Positions 33,317 through 41,813 of a stretch of DNA of 42,683 nucleotides are shown one piece after another (the first letter of the stretch is position 1; each line of letters starts with the position of its first letter). This DNA is from an uncultured Lachnospiraceae bacterium (GTDB lineage Bacteria > Bacillota > Clostridia > Lachnospirales > Lachnospiraceae): positions 1-42,683 of the forward strand of contig URQQ01000037.1 in the NCBI GenBank assembly GCA_900549995.1, in the 5' to 3' direction. The notes under the pieces were generated by a model that was given only the letters and a program-made list of their open reading frames with translations, was not told where the DNA came from and did no database searches. The position numbers and the translations under genes were made by a program.

Positions 33317-34662
33317 AAAAGCTAATATTTCGTATGTTACTTATAACAGTGTCGTGTGCTGTACTCACAGGATGTCAGAAGGATGAGAAGGTAAAAGAGA
33401 AAAAACAGCTTACGCTTACGATCAAAACACCTCCGATCAGTTTGGGAAATATCCCAGGGGCAGGGGAGGCGGAAAGCTTTGATCTGTTTACGGCCGCATC
33501 TGAAAAGTTCAAGGAAACGTATGAGAAATATGATGTTGATTTTAAAATCAGCAGGTATAATTATGTGGATGAAAAAGAACAGCTGGAAGATAAATACAAA
33601 ACAGAGGAAGCAGCGGATATTATTTATTCAGGCTCATATAATATACCTACTTATGCCGCCAAAGGATGGCTTGTTCCTCTGGATGATATGATTGATGATG
33701 AACTGCGTGGGGATATTGAAGATGTGGTCTGGGAACAGAATTCTGTCGATGGAAAAGTTTATACCATACCATTTCAGCAGCTGCAGAATACTCTGATGGT
33801 CAATCGAACCATGATGGAAGAGGCTGGATTGTCAGAATATATCCCGGAGAAGGATACGATAGCGAAGTGGTCTACGGAAGAGTTCAATACAGTACTTGGC
33901 AGACTGAAAGAGTCGCTGGCGGGAAGTAATAAGTTTGCTTTTATGATGTATGCCGGCAACAGCCAGGGAGACAATCATATCATGACACTTTTGCGTGCCT
34001 ATGGGGGTACAGTTTATGATGAGGAAGGGAATTTTGCGGTCAACACCCCTGAAGGAGTGAAGGCGCTGGAATGGATCAGGGAAATGGATCGGCAGGGGAT
34101 TACGCCGAAAGGTGCAGAGAACATGGAATTACTGGATTGTGTCAATCTGTTTTACGGTGGACAGCTTGCCATCTGCGCGGGAAATCTTACGAACTTATGG
34201 GATGCCCGGAATAAGGGAATAGATGTGTTTACGGCCAATTTTCCAAGTATGGATGGGAACGGGTACTGTACGGACAGCACGAATGGTTTCTGTGTGTTTG
34301 AAAACGGCGACAAAGATAAGATTCAGGCAGCCAAAGATTTTATCCGTTTTATCTATGCCGACAAAGAACTGATGAAATATGCCCTGGGAACACTGCCTGT
34401 GAATCATTCTGTCACAGAGGAATATCAGGAGGACATCTGGATGCTGAAGGCATACAGCGATAATATACCTAATACTGTGGATAATATTGGCCGCAATGTC
34501 GGGTGGCAAAATGTCCGCGATGTTTTTTATCTGAACATACGTGATTTACTGATTGGAGAGGCACCGCCTGACCAGGTGGCAGCGGCTGTCGATGAGAGCT
34601 GCAACAGGGCGCTGAAACAGGGCCGGGAGGACATTTGGAATCAGCAGAAACAGAAGGAGTAG
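33313..34662 (+). CDS. Extracellular sugar-type solute-binding lipoprotein
   Basis: A 449-residue lipoprotein with lipidated C21 (AVLTGC). It has the family-1 (carbohydrate) binding protein pattern: FKETYEKYDVDFKISRYNY, WLVPLDDMIDD, VDGKVYTIPFQQLQNTLMVNRTMMEEAGL, FYGGQLAICAG. It sits inside the kinase operon with no permease or ATPase beside it, so it probably presents a ligand to the flanking hybrid kinases instead of (or as well as) the transporter at 40905-42653. Start in an ATGA overlap with the first kinase. Confidence 0.9.
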   Translation: MKKLIFRMLLITVSCAVLTGCQKDEKVKEKKQLTLTIKTPPISLGNIPGAGEAESFDLFTAASEKFKETYEKYDVDFKISRYNYVDEKEQLEDKYKTEEAADIIYSGSYNIPTYAAKGWLVPLDDMIDDELRGDIEDVVWEQNSVDGKVYTIPFQQLQNTLMVNRTMMEEAGLSEYIPEKDTIAKWSTEEFNTVLGRLKESLAGSNKFAFMMYAGNSQGDNHIMTLLRAYGGTVYDEEGNFAVNTPEGVKALEWIREMDRQGITPKGAENMELLDCVNLFYGGQLAICAGNLTNLWDARNKGIDVFTANFPSMDGNGYCTDSTNGFCVFENGDKDKIQAAKDFIRFIYADKELMKYALGTLPVNHSVTEEYQEDIWMLKAYSDNIPNTVDNIGRNVGWQNVRDVFYLNIRDLLIGEAPPDQVAAAVDESCNRALKQGREDIWNQQKQKE

Positions 34663-34670
34663 GAGACAAG

Positions 34671-37217
34671 GTGAAAAAGCTTAAAAATATAGGGAACGTG
34701 GATAAGAGATATGTCGGAACGCTGATGCGCTGGCTCCGTATTGCGTGTGTTTTGCTGGTTATCTTTGATATTACGACAACCGTACTATTCTCTATAGATT
34801 CTATGAAACGTTCTTCACTTGATACAATTGCAAGAGCAGAGAGCCAGATCAGCCAGTATATCAAATCAGTCTGGCAACTTGGTGATGCGATTGCGGCGGC
34901 GCCTGCCACGCAGGATGACAGTCTTTCCCTGCGGCAGCGGGCACGTATGCTGGTTCCGTATGCGGATGAATATGATCTCTATATGATCGGAATTACGAAT
35001 GAGAAGGGGCTTTTGGGGAGTACGCTGGACCGGTCACAGATTACATCGACGGATATGCTGAACGATGAAGGCGTCGGTGATCTGAGCAGCAGGCCGGCAT
35101 TTCAGAAGATGATGGCAACCGGGGAGTCTATCCTGACGGATACGTATCTGGCAGGTGCAGATGGAACGACTTTGATCTATACTATCTGGATACCTTACTA
35201 TAAAGGAGAAGAGATTGGGGGAGCCATTACGGTTTCCATCAAGTTTGAATTCATAGAGAATATTATAACCAGTACTTCTCTGAAGGATGATTATTATTTT
35301 ACTTTATTTGACAGCCAGAATAAAATCAGTGCCAATCCGGATAAGAACCTGGTGGATATGACTTTGAAAGATGCCTATAAACAGAGCAGCTGGGCGAGTA
35401 TTTCATTTGAAGATCTTACGAAAGAACTAAACGAAGGCAAGACTGGTGATTACTGGGGAATTAATAATAACCGGGTAGAATATGTCCAGTACATGCCGGT
35501 GGAAGGAAGTTCCTGGAAATTGGTTATGCGTATTGATTTCTTTGGAAGTTTTAAAAGTACTTACTATTCTCTTGCAATAAAACTGCTTGTTTATCTTGTT
35601 TTTCTGGGATTATTTTCCATGAGAAAAAGCCGTGAAGCCATAACGAGAGAACGGCTGTTCAACATGCTGACGGAGACGGTCAATGAGGTATTCCTGGCTT
35701 ATAATATGGATTCAGGGAAAATGGAATATGCCAGCAGCAATTCAGAATCCGTCATAGGAGTGAAGGCAGATGCCTGGGTGAAAAATCCGGAAAAGACAGC
35801 TTCTGAGTTTGGGATCTTGCTTAAGGACCTGAAACAGGAAACTGAGAAAAATATATTCTATATAGATACGGTATGGAATGATCCGCAGAGGAACGAAAAG
35901 AGGTTTCTTCGTTTTCGTGTTTATAAAACAAAGGAAAATGGGATTAAATGGGCCGTGGTTGTAATTACAGATGATACGGAGGAACAGGAAAAGACGCAGA
36001 TGCTTCAGGAGGCACTGGAAACGGCAGAAAATGCGAGCCTTGCAAAAAGTGAGTTTTTATCCCGTATGAGTCATGAAATACGGACGCCATTAAACGGTAT
36101 TATTGGTATGACAACCATCGCATTATCTGCGGTAAATGATCCGGTCAAAGTGACAGATTCCCTGAATAAAGTGAATCTTTCGTCCCATCACTTAATGTGT
36201 CTTGTAAATGATGTGTTGGATATGTCTAAAATTGAGAGCAGAAAACTGGTTCTTCATAATGAAAGTTTTGATTTGGTGCAGTTTACAAAAGAATTTTTTG
36301 CATTGGTTTCTCAGCAGGCACAGGAAAAGCAGATTGAATTTCAGAAAACAGTGTATGGTCTGCAGGAGGAAGAGTGGTATACAGGGGATACAATGCGCCT
36401 CAAACAGATTTTGCTGAATCTGTTTTCGAATGCGCTGAAGTTCACACCCGTGAATGGAAGGATTGAATTTTGTGTTTCTAAAATCTCTTCGCAGGAGAGG
36501 GTAGACAGGATCAGATTTACGGTGTCTGATACAGGGATTGGAATGAGCAGGGAGGAAGTGGAAAAGAGCATGAATCCCTTTGAACAGGCCAACAGTGCGG
36601 TGACACAAAAATATGGAGGAACGGGTCTTGGAATTCCGATTATCCATAGCCTGGTGGGTCTCATGAACGGAAGGTTCGAAATTCAAAGTGAACGTGGGGC
36701 GGGCACAACCTGTATCGTTGAACTGCCATTCAAATGGAGCAGTGCGGCGCCGGAGACAGCGGATCTAAAGCAGGAGGAAGAAAAAGAGCAGGAAGCAAAA
36801 GAACTGAAGCTTTCTTTTCTTAAAGGAAAGAAGATACTGGTGGCAGAAGACAATGAACTGAACCGTGAGATTGTTGAGGCTGTGCTGGAAATGGAGGGTG
36901 TAACATCTGCGAGTGCAGTGAATGGACAGGAGGCTTTGCGGATGTTCCAGACAGCTGCCCCGGGTGAATATGATGCTGTCCTGATGGATATACAAATGCC
37001 GGTGATGGATGGATATGAGGCAGCGAAAGCCATCCGAAGTTCGGGACACCCGGACGCGGAAACGATTCCCATCATAGCGGTGACCGCCGACGCATTCAGA
37101 GAGGACATTACTGCTGCCTTAGAGGCGGGAATGGATGCACATCTGGCAAAGCCCATTGACCCGGATCAGCTGTATCAGCTGCTTTATGATCTTCTGAAGG
37201 GAAAAAGACCTTTATAA
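34671..37217 (+). CDS. Hybrid sensor histidine kinase 2
   Basis: An 848-residue membrane kinase. I chose the GTG at 34671, after AGGAG; an ATG at 34635 lies in the previous gene. Helices at about 24-46 and 297-317 enclose a Cache-type sensor (MIGITNEKGLLGSTLD, DTYLAGADGTTLIYTIWIPYYKGEEIGG). Then come a PAS-like region (about 330-440), HisKA with H468 (SRMSHEIRTP), HATPase (NLFSNALKFTP, DTGIGM, GTGLGIPI) and a receiver with D773 (VLMDIQMPVMDG). Like kinase 1 it has no DNA-binding output. The two are paralogues in general plan but differ in the sensor and added PAS. It may act with the lipoprotein and kinase 1 on one ligand. Confidence 0.92.
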   Translation: MKKLKNIGNVDKRYVGTLMRWLRIACVLLVIFDITTTVLFSIDSMKRSSLDTIARAESQISQYIKSVWQLGDAIAAAPATQDDSLSLRQRARMLVPYADEYDLYMIGITNEKGLLGSTLDRSQITSTDMLNDEGVGDLSSRPAFQKMMATGESILTDTYLAGADGTTLIYTIWIPYYKGEEIGGAITVSIKFEFIENIITSTSLKDDYYFTLFDSQNKISANPDKNLVDMTLKDAYKQSSWASISFEDLTKELNEGKTGDYWGINNNRVEYVQYMPVEGSSWKLVMRIDFFGSFKSTYYSLAIKLLVYLVFLGLFSMRKSREAITRERLFNMLTETVNEVFLAYNMDSGKMEYASSNSESVIGVKADAWVKNPEKTASEFGILLKDLKQETEKNIFYIDTVWNDPQRNEKRFLRFRVYKTKENGIKWAVVVITDDTEEQEKTQMLQEALETAENASLAKSEFLSRMSHEIRTPLNGIIGMTTIALSAVNDPVKVTDSLNKVNLSSHHLMCLVNDVLDMSKIESRKLVLHNESFDLVQFTKEFFALVSQQAQEKQIEFQKTVYGLQEEEWYTGDTMRLKQILLNLFSNALKFTPVNGRIEFCVSKISSQERVDRIRFTVSDTGIGMSREEVEKSMNPFEQANSAVTQKYGGTGLGIPIIHSLVGLMNGRFEIQSERGAGTTCIVELPFKWSSAAPETADLKQEEEKEQEAKELKLSFLKGKKILVAEDNELNREIVEAVLEMEGVTSASAVNGQEALRMFQTAAPGEYDAVLMDIQMPVMDGYEAAKAIRSSGHPDAETIPIIAVTADAFREDITAALEAGMDAHLAKPIDPDQLYQLLYDLLKGKRPL

Positions 37218-37239
37218 TCAAACGGTTCTGATGTATAAT
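37211..37239 (+). promoter_or_regulatory. Possible promoter of the CobU-like gene
   Basis: TTTATA (37211-37216), a 17-bp spacer, and a perfect TATAAT (37234-37239). It starts at the end of the kinase 2 gene, and the CobU-like gene follows within 40 bases. Confidence 0.45.
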
Positions 37240-37278
37240 TAGAAAATACCGAAATCACCATGAAGGAAAGGATTTTCT

Positions 37279-37728
37279 ATGTTAGTTGTAATTACAGGAG
37301 GAGCAGGGAGCGGCAAGATGGAGTACGCGGAAGCTCTGATACGAAAAATGTGTCCGGACATCAAAGATCCCCAGTTTATACGGCAGTATATGATTCTCAG
37401 GAACCTTCACCTTGCAGGAGAACATGTGCTTCTCTCATGTATCCCGGATCTTTTGAACCAGAAAGTGATGGAACTTGATCCGGCATCTGAAGACAGTGTG
37501 GCTGAAAGTGTTTTTGAAGATATTATGCATATCTACAGACAGGCAAGAAATCTTGTGATTGTCACAGAGGATATGTTCGCAGGTGTGGTGCTGGACCCGG
37601 GAATAAAAAAATATCTGGAGGAGATGGGCAGATTAAATCAGCTGCTTGTTGCAAAAGCAGATGCTTTCGCGGAGGTAGTATATGAGATCCCCGTATTTTA
37701 TAAAGGGGCGGACAGAATAAGGAAATAG
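37279..37728 (+). CDS. Short CobU-like P-loop protein
   Basis: A 149-residue protein resembling adenosylcobinamide kinase/guanylyltransferase CobU: N-terminal P-loop GGAGSGK followed by MEYAEALI, and a C-terminal MGRLNQLLVAKADAFAEVVYEIPVFYKG like the R-x-x-x-x-N-Q-x-x-A...P-x-x-x-K-G end of CobU. It is about 30 residues shorter than usual CobU, lacks the central CLTLWLSN segment, and has Met where the P-loop Ser/Thr should be. No other cobalamin gene or B12 riboswitch is in the window. It may therefore be a repurposed or inactive relative. GGAAAGGA lies before the ATG. Confidence 0.7.
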   Translation: MLVVITGGAGSGKMEYAEALIRKMCPDIKDPQFIRQYMILRNLHLAGEHVLLSCIPDLLNQKVMELDPASEDSVAESVFEDIMHIYRQARNLVIVTEDMFAGVVLDPGIKKYLEEMGRLNQLLVAKADAFAEVVYEIPVFYKGADRIRK

Positions 37729-37738
37729 ATGGCCTGAA

Positions 37739-37780
37739 ACAGGGGAAAGTGTGATTCGTATGAATGATACTTTCCCCTGT
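37739..37780 (+). terminator. Terminator after the CobU-like gene
   Basis: Perfect 12-bp stem ACAGGGGAAAGT (37739-37750) and ACTTTCCCCTGT (37769-37780), with ATTC-GTAT-GAAT inside the loop, followed by GAGTTTTAT. The tail is short of Ts, so it may be weak or mark an mRNA end. Confidence 0.75.
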
Positions 37781-37782
37781 GA

Positions 37783-37970
37783 GTTTTATATCATGATGCC
37801 AGGGTTACAAAGTCATCCAATTGCATGCGGACATGTATGGTATGACCTCTTGCCCCTGGCATCCTGTCATTTCGTCAAAATATGATATTCTCCACAAAAT
37901 TTAAAGCGATTTAAATATAAAAAGGATTAAATTATATACACTTGTACTAAAATGTAAATAATAACTAAAA
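37783..37970. other. Non-coding stretch before the mannosidase gene
   Basis: Holds a long-range inverted repeat, GATGCCAGGG (37795-37804) and CCCTGGCATC (37854-37863), with smaller nested pairs inside (GTCAT/ATGAC, CCA/TGG, CATG-CGGA-CATG). After it comes TTTAAAGCGATTTAAA at 37900-37915, shared with 40875. No open frame with a ribosome site was seen. The rest is AT-rich. Confidence 0.6.
37900..37915. promoter_or_regulatory. CG-centred operator-like site upstream of the mannosidase
   Basis: TTTAAAGCGATTTAAA, matching 14 of 16 bases of the site at 40875. The CG-centred AAAGCG half recalls LacI-family or CcpA (cre) sites, though it departs from the cre consensus at outer positions. Confidence 0.5.
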
Positions 37971-37975
37971 AATAA

Positions 37976-38004
37976 TTGAGTATAGTAAAAAAATATGATA
38001 TTAT
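37976..38004 (+). promoter_or_regulatory. Promoter of the alpha-mannosidase gene
   Basis: TTGAGT at 37976-37981, a 17-bp spacer, and TATTAT at 37999-38004. The leader is about 80 bases of AT-rich sequence. Confidence 0.6.
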
Positions 38005-38091
38005 ACACATATAAAAGGTGGAAATAAATTAAAATTATTTTAAATTACTTTTTAAATTTAAAATCAACAGGGCGTAAATAAGGAGCGGATT

Positions 38092-40839
38092 ATGAAAAAG
38101 ATGAAGGGATTTATTATAACAGCAGGCCATCTGGATATTGAGTGGTATCAACCGATGCGGAGTTACCGCTTCTGGACAATGGAAGCGTTAGAACAGTTGA
38201 AGGAGGCGGCCAAAAGAGAAGACTTTGTGACATATCTCCTGGACGGTCAGGTTTACCCACTGGAAGAGTATCTGGAAATACTGCCTCAAGAGGAAGAAGA
38301 GATGAGAAAACTGGTCGAGAGTGGGAAGCTGACAATTGGCCCGTTTTATACACAATTTGATGAATGGATTCCCAGTGCAGAATCCATGATACGTAATTGT
38401 TTGACTGGAAAAAGAAAGGCAGAGGCGTATGGGGGCTATATGAGAGCGGGATATCTTCCGGACAACTTCGGACACCCAAGACAGCTGCCTCAGATCCTGA
38501 ATAACTTTGGGATTGATAGTCTGATGTTCATGCGGGGAATGCCGGAGATACCCGGCGGGCATTTTGATGAATTTTTATATGAGGGGATTGATGGTTCCCG
38601 TGTGCTTGTCAGCCATTTCAGAGAAAGTTACAGCGGCGGATTTGACATATTCGGGAAGGCAGAGGAACAACTCGGAGAACCGGAAGGGGAACTGAACTGT
38701 GAAGCTGGGATAGATGCCTTGCAGCCAAGGGACATTCCATATTACGAGGGGTATCTTTCCTTTGAGTGGCATAAGGAACTTGCAGATCATGATAATCCCG
38801 CGGGGACTGCAAGAAGTCTGGTGGAGAATGTACATAAGATAAAAGAACGATTTCCATCCGGAGTGATTCCGCTCATTGCAGGATTTGATCATCTTCCGCC
38901 GCAGATCAATATCGGTGATTCTGTACGGATGGCAAATGAACTGCAGGATGAGATTGAATTTGTAATGGGTACGGCAGAGCAGTATGTTTTGGAAGTGCAA
39001 AAGAACTTAAAGAATCCGGCGGTATATAACATGGAACTTCTTGGTTCCCGGTATCAGGGACTTCTTCTTGGAGCATTGTCTACCAGAACCTATTTAAAAC
39101 GTGCGAATTTCGCAAGTGAGACACTTGTAGAGAAGTATGCCGAACCGCTTGAAACTATGGCGGTGTTGTATGGATATAAGAAAAAGGCTGAGCTTTTAAA
39201 AGAAGCATGGGAAAAACTGCTGATTAACAGTGCGCATGATTCTATCCATGGCTCAAGTGTGGATGAAGTACATGTGGAAATGGAAAGCAGGTTTGCAGCA
39301 GTAAGGCAGATTGCTACAGGTGTCGTTCATGACTCCATGAAATATCTGGGCAGAAAAATAAACCACTGGTGGGGAACAACGGAGAAGGGGATTCTGATCT
39401 ATGCACCTGCCGGAGACGGACTTCGCCAGGTGGCAGAAGTATGGCTTCCAGTTCGCAGAAAGCCGCTCGAAGTATTTAACCGGGCAGGAGAGCTGCTTCC
39501 GGTTCAGATACTTCCAAGAGAAAAAATCGCGAAAAATGGTCTGGGATTACCAAGGAATGAATCATTCCCAAATGCGATGTATCAAAAGGTTCTGATTCTG
39601 GATCAGTTTGAACAACGGGGAATATCCTCTCTTGCATTTCGAAGTGCGGAAGAGCAAAAGGAGTTTCAAACAGATCTGGCAGCCGGCCCCGGTTTTTTGG
39701 AGAATAAATTTTTGAAAGTAGAAATGAAAGGCGCACTGATCACTATCACGGATAAACAGACCAATGAAACTTACCACAATCTGAATCTTTTGGAAGAAAA
39801 TGAAGATGCCGGTGATGTATGGGATTACTCACCATCCTGGATACCAGGAGAGGTTGTGCGTTCTACGGAATTTCCATTTACCTGCGAGGTTATGGAATCA
39901 GGGCCAGTAAGGGCGAAATTAAAATTAAGCGGCTCAATGTCTGTCCCGGTCTGTCTGATTGGAGATGAAAGAAGCAGTGAAAAGAGAGCGATGCCGGTGA
40001 CGTTTGAAATCAGTATGGCAGCGGATACACCCAGAGTAGATGTAAAACTGTACCTTGATAATACTGTCAGCGACCATAGAGTAAGGCTTTGTATTCCCAC
40101 CGGAATTAAATCTGATTATGTGAAATCACAGGGGCATCTGGCTGTTCTTGACAGGAAGATAGAGCGGCAGCCGGAAGTGGAAGAGTGGGTGCAGCCACCT
40201 ACACTGCAGCTTCCGTTTAGAGAGTGGCTGTCTGTGGAAGATGAGAATAAAGGAATTGCGGTAGCGGTAAAAGGAATTTATGAATATGAGGCTGTGAAAA
40301 ACCCAAGGACCCATCAGACGGATCTCTATCTGACACTGGTCAGAGGTGTGGAAATGATGAGCAGAATTAATATGATGCAGAGAAAGTGCCATGCGGCATG
40401 GCCATTTAAAACACCCGGGGCACAATGTCATGGGATGCAGGAAATAGAGTGGTCATATATACCATATACACCAAAGGAAAAAGCACTGCCGTTTTTACAG
40501 ACAACAAAGGCATTTTTGTATCCACCGGCAGTACATGCGGTCAGGGACGAACGTCCGAAAGACGGGGAGGGTGAAAGATTACCTGAGATTTGCCGTATTG
40601 CAGAGGAGAATTTACAGATTTCAGCGTGGAAACAGACTTATGAAAATGATGCTTATATATTCCGGTTTTTTGAACCGCTTGGAGTTGAGACGCTGGCACA
40701 TATTTCGGTTGATACAAAAATTCGGAAGGTCTGGCTTTCAGACATGGATGAAAAACCAGTGAAGCAGTTAGAGGTGAAAAATGGTGTGGTTGAGGTCTTG
40801 GTAAAAGCATATCAGGCAGTGACATTGCGGCTCTCGTAA
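38092..40839 (+). CDS. GH38 alpha-mannosidase
   Basis: A 915-residue cytosolic (no signal peptide) glycoside hydrolase family 38 enzyme that removes alpha-linked mannose. Zinc ligands H13 and D15 (GHLDIEW) and H382 (NSAHDSIHGSS), and the nucleophile D124 (YLPDNFGHPRQLPQ), are all present. The middle and C-terminal part, from about 480, is the beta-sandwich typical of the family. Length fits bacterial members such as MngB-type and Streptococcus GH38. AAGGAGCGG precedes the ATG. The sugar permeases downstream suggest it acts on imported short mannosides. Confidence 0.93.
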   Translation: MKKMKGFIITAGHLDIEWYQPMRSYRFWTMEALEQLKEAAKREDFVTYLLDGQVYPLEEYLEILPQEEEEMRKLVESGKLTIGPFYTQFDEWIPSAESMIRNCLTGKRKAEAYGGYMRAGYLPDNFGHPRQLPQILNNFGIDSLMFMRGMPEIPGGHFDEFLYEGIDGSRVLVSHFRESYSGGFDIFGKAEEQLGEPEGELNCEAGIDALQPRDIPYYEGYLSFEWHKELADHDNPAGTARSLVENVHKIKERFPSGVIPLIAGFDHLPPQINIGDSVRMANELQDEIEFVMGTAEQYVLEVQKNLKNPAVYNMELLGSRYQGLLLGALSTRTYLKRANFASETLVEKYAEPLETMAVLYGYKKKAELLKEAWEKLLINSAHDSIHGSSVDEVHVEMESRFAAVRQIATGVVHDSMKYLGRKINHWWGTTEKGILIYAPAGDGLRQVAEVWLPVRRKPLEVFNRAGELLPVQILPREKIAKNGLGLPRNESFPNAMYQKVLILDQFEQRGISSLAFRSAEEQKEFQTDLAAGPGFLENKFLKVEMKGALITITDKQTNETYHNLNLLEENEDAGDVWDYSPSWIPGEVVRSTEFPFTCEVMESGPVRAKLKLSGSMSVPVCLIGDERSSEKRAMPVTFEISMAADTPRVDVKLYLDNTVSDHRVRLCIPTGIKSDYVKSQGHLAVLDRKIERQPEVEEWVQPPTLQLPFREWLSVEDENKGIAVAVKGIYEYEAVKNPRTHQTDLYLTLVRGVEMMSRINMMQRKCHAAWPFKTPGAQCHGMQEIEWSYIPYTPKEKALPFLQTTKAFLYPPAVHAVRDERPKDGEGERLPEICRIAEENLQISAWKQTYENDAYIFRFFEPLGVETLAHISVDTKIRKVWLSDMDEKPVKQLEVKNGVVEVLVKAYQAVTLRLS

Positions 40840-40866
40840 AAAGAGAGCTGCGGAAATATTTTTTTT
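40827..40866 (+). terminator. Terminator or attenuator after the mannosidase gene
   Basis: GCGGCTCTC (40827-40835) and GAGAGCTGC (40843-40851), a 9-bp stem with one G-T pair that overlaps the mannosidase stop codon, followed seven bases later by a T8 run. Separation of stem and T run makes it a partial terminator at best. Confidence 0.55.
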
Positions 40867-40874
40867 GCGCAGGA

Positions 40875-40890
40875 TTTAAAGCGCTTGAAA
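40875..40890. promoter_or_regulatory. CG-centred operator-like site before the permeases
   Basis: TTTAAAGCGCTTGAAA, with palindromic core AAGCGCTT, 15 bases before the permease start. It shares 14 of 16 bases with 37900-37915, pointing to a common repressor that is not encoded in this window. No clear separate promoter was seen in 40840-40904. Confidence 0.6.
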
Positions 40891-40904
40891 CAAAAAGGAG
40901 TGTT

Positions 40905-41795
40905 ATGACTATGAAGAAATGGAATAAAAAAAATCTGACCGGATATTTATTCATTGCACCTGCGTTTCTGGGACTTCTTGTATTTATGCTTATCCCAACA
41001 GTGGCGGCATTTGCACTTAGTTTCTGTGACTGGAATCTGGCGAATTCACCGGTGCCTGTCGGATTGGAGAATTACAGAAAAGTATTTTCAGACCCGTTGT
41101 TTTGGAATGCCGTCAAGACAACACTTCAATACATGATATATCATATACCGGCAAGTTTAATTCTGGCATTTATCATGGCTTTAGTGATGAAAAAGAAAAT
41201 GAAAGGATCGGGGATCTTCCGGGCCGCATATATCCTGCCGTGGATTATTACACCAGTCATTGTTGGATTTGTGTGGAAATGGCTGTTAGATCCAACGTTC
41301 GGTGTATTGAATTATTTCTGCAAGACGGTCGGTTTAGACCTGAGCAGCCTCGTAAATGCGGAATGGTTCCCGATGGCTTCCATTGCCATTATTAATATGT
41401 GGGTCTACTGCGGGTATCATATGATGATTTTTTCTGCGGGACTTGGAAATATTCCGGTGACATTGTATGAAGCTGCTATGATTGACGGAGCGAATGCGCT
41501 GCAGAAGACCTGGAAGATTACGCTGCCGCTGATGCGTCCAACCATTATGTTCTCGATGATCACGTCAGTGATTGGTTCCTTCCAGATCTTTGATCTTATT
41601 TTCGGAATGTATCAAGGAGGCCCCGGTGATTCCACGAGAGTCTATTACTACTATATATATAACAATGCGTTCCAGTATTTTAAAATGGGATACGCGTGTA
41701 CGATGGCTGTGATTTTATTTATTATACTTGTAGTGATTACACTGCTTCAGTACCTGTTCTTTCAAAAAGATATGGTAACCGATTATTCATCTTAA
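40905..41795 (+). CDS. Sugar ABC transporter permease, MalF/UgpA type
   Basis: A 296-residue permease with six helices. The cytoplasmic EAA loop is EAAMIDGANALQKTWKITLPLMRP. Length and N-terminus (LTGYLFIAPAFLGLLVFMLIPTVAAFALSF) are typical of carbohydrate-uptake-1 permeases. It starts after AAAGGAG; an ATG two codons later is equally possible. The matching ATPase and binding protein are not in the window: in this class the shared ATPase is often encoded elsewhere. Confidence 0.94.
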   Translation: MTMKKWNKKNLTGYLFIAPAFLGLLVFMLIPTVAAFALSFCDWNLANSPVPVGLENYRKVFSDPLFWNAVKTTLQYMIYHIPASLILAFIMALVMKKKMKGSGIFRAAYILPWIITPVIVGFVWKWLLDPTFGVLNYFCKTVGLDLSSLVNAEWFPMASIAIINMWVYCGYHMMIFSAGLGNIPVTLYEAAMIDGANALQKTWKITLPLMRPTIMFSMITSVIGSFQIFDLIFGMYQGGPGDSTRVYYYYIYNNAFQYFKMGYACTMAVILFIILVVITLLQYLFFQKDMVTDYSS

Positions 41796-41813
41796 GAAAA
41801 GAGGGGAAACGAT

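Noticed and set aside
36192..37156. Minus-strand open frames of about 90-164 residues within hybrid kinase 2
   Set aside because: They overlap conserved kinase and receiver motifs on the plus strand and have no start signals.
37260..37478. Alternative plus-strand frame overlapping the CobU-like gene
   Set aside because: The 37279 frame has the P-loop and the CobU-like ending; the other frame has no domain.
37795..37863. The long inverted repeat as an intrinsic terminator
   Set aside because: The loop is about 49 bases and no T run follows; a better hairpin lies at 37739-37780.
37729..38091. A cobalamin riboswitch near the CobU-like gene
   Set aside because: No B12-box-like core was seen, and the CobU-like gene lies upstream of this stretch, not downstream.
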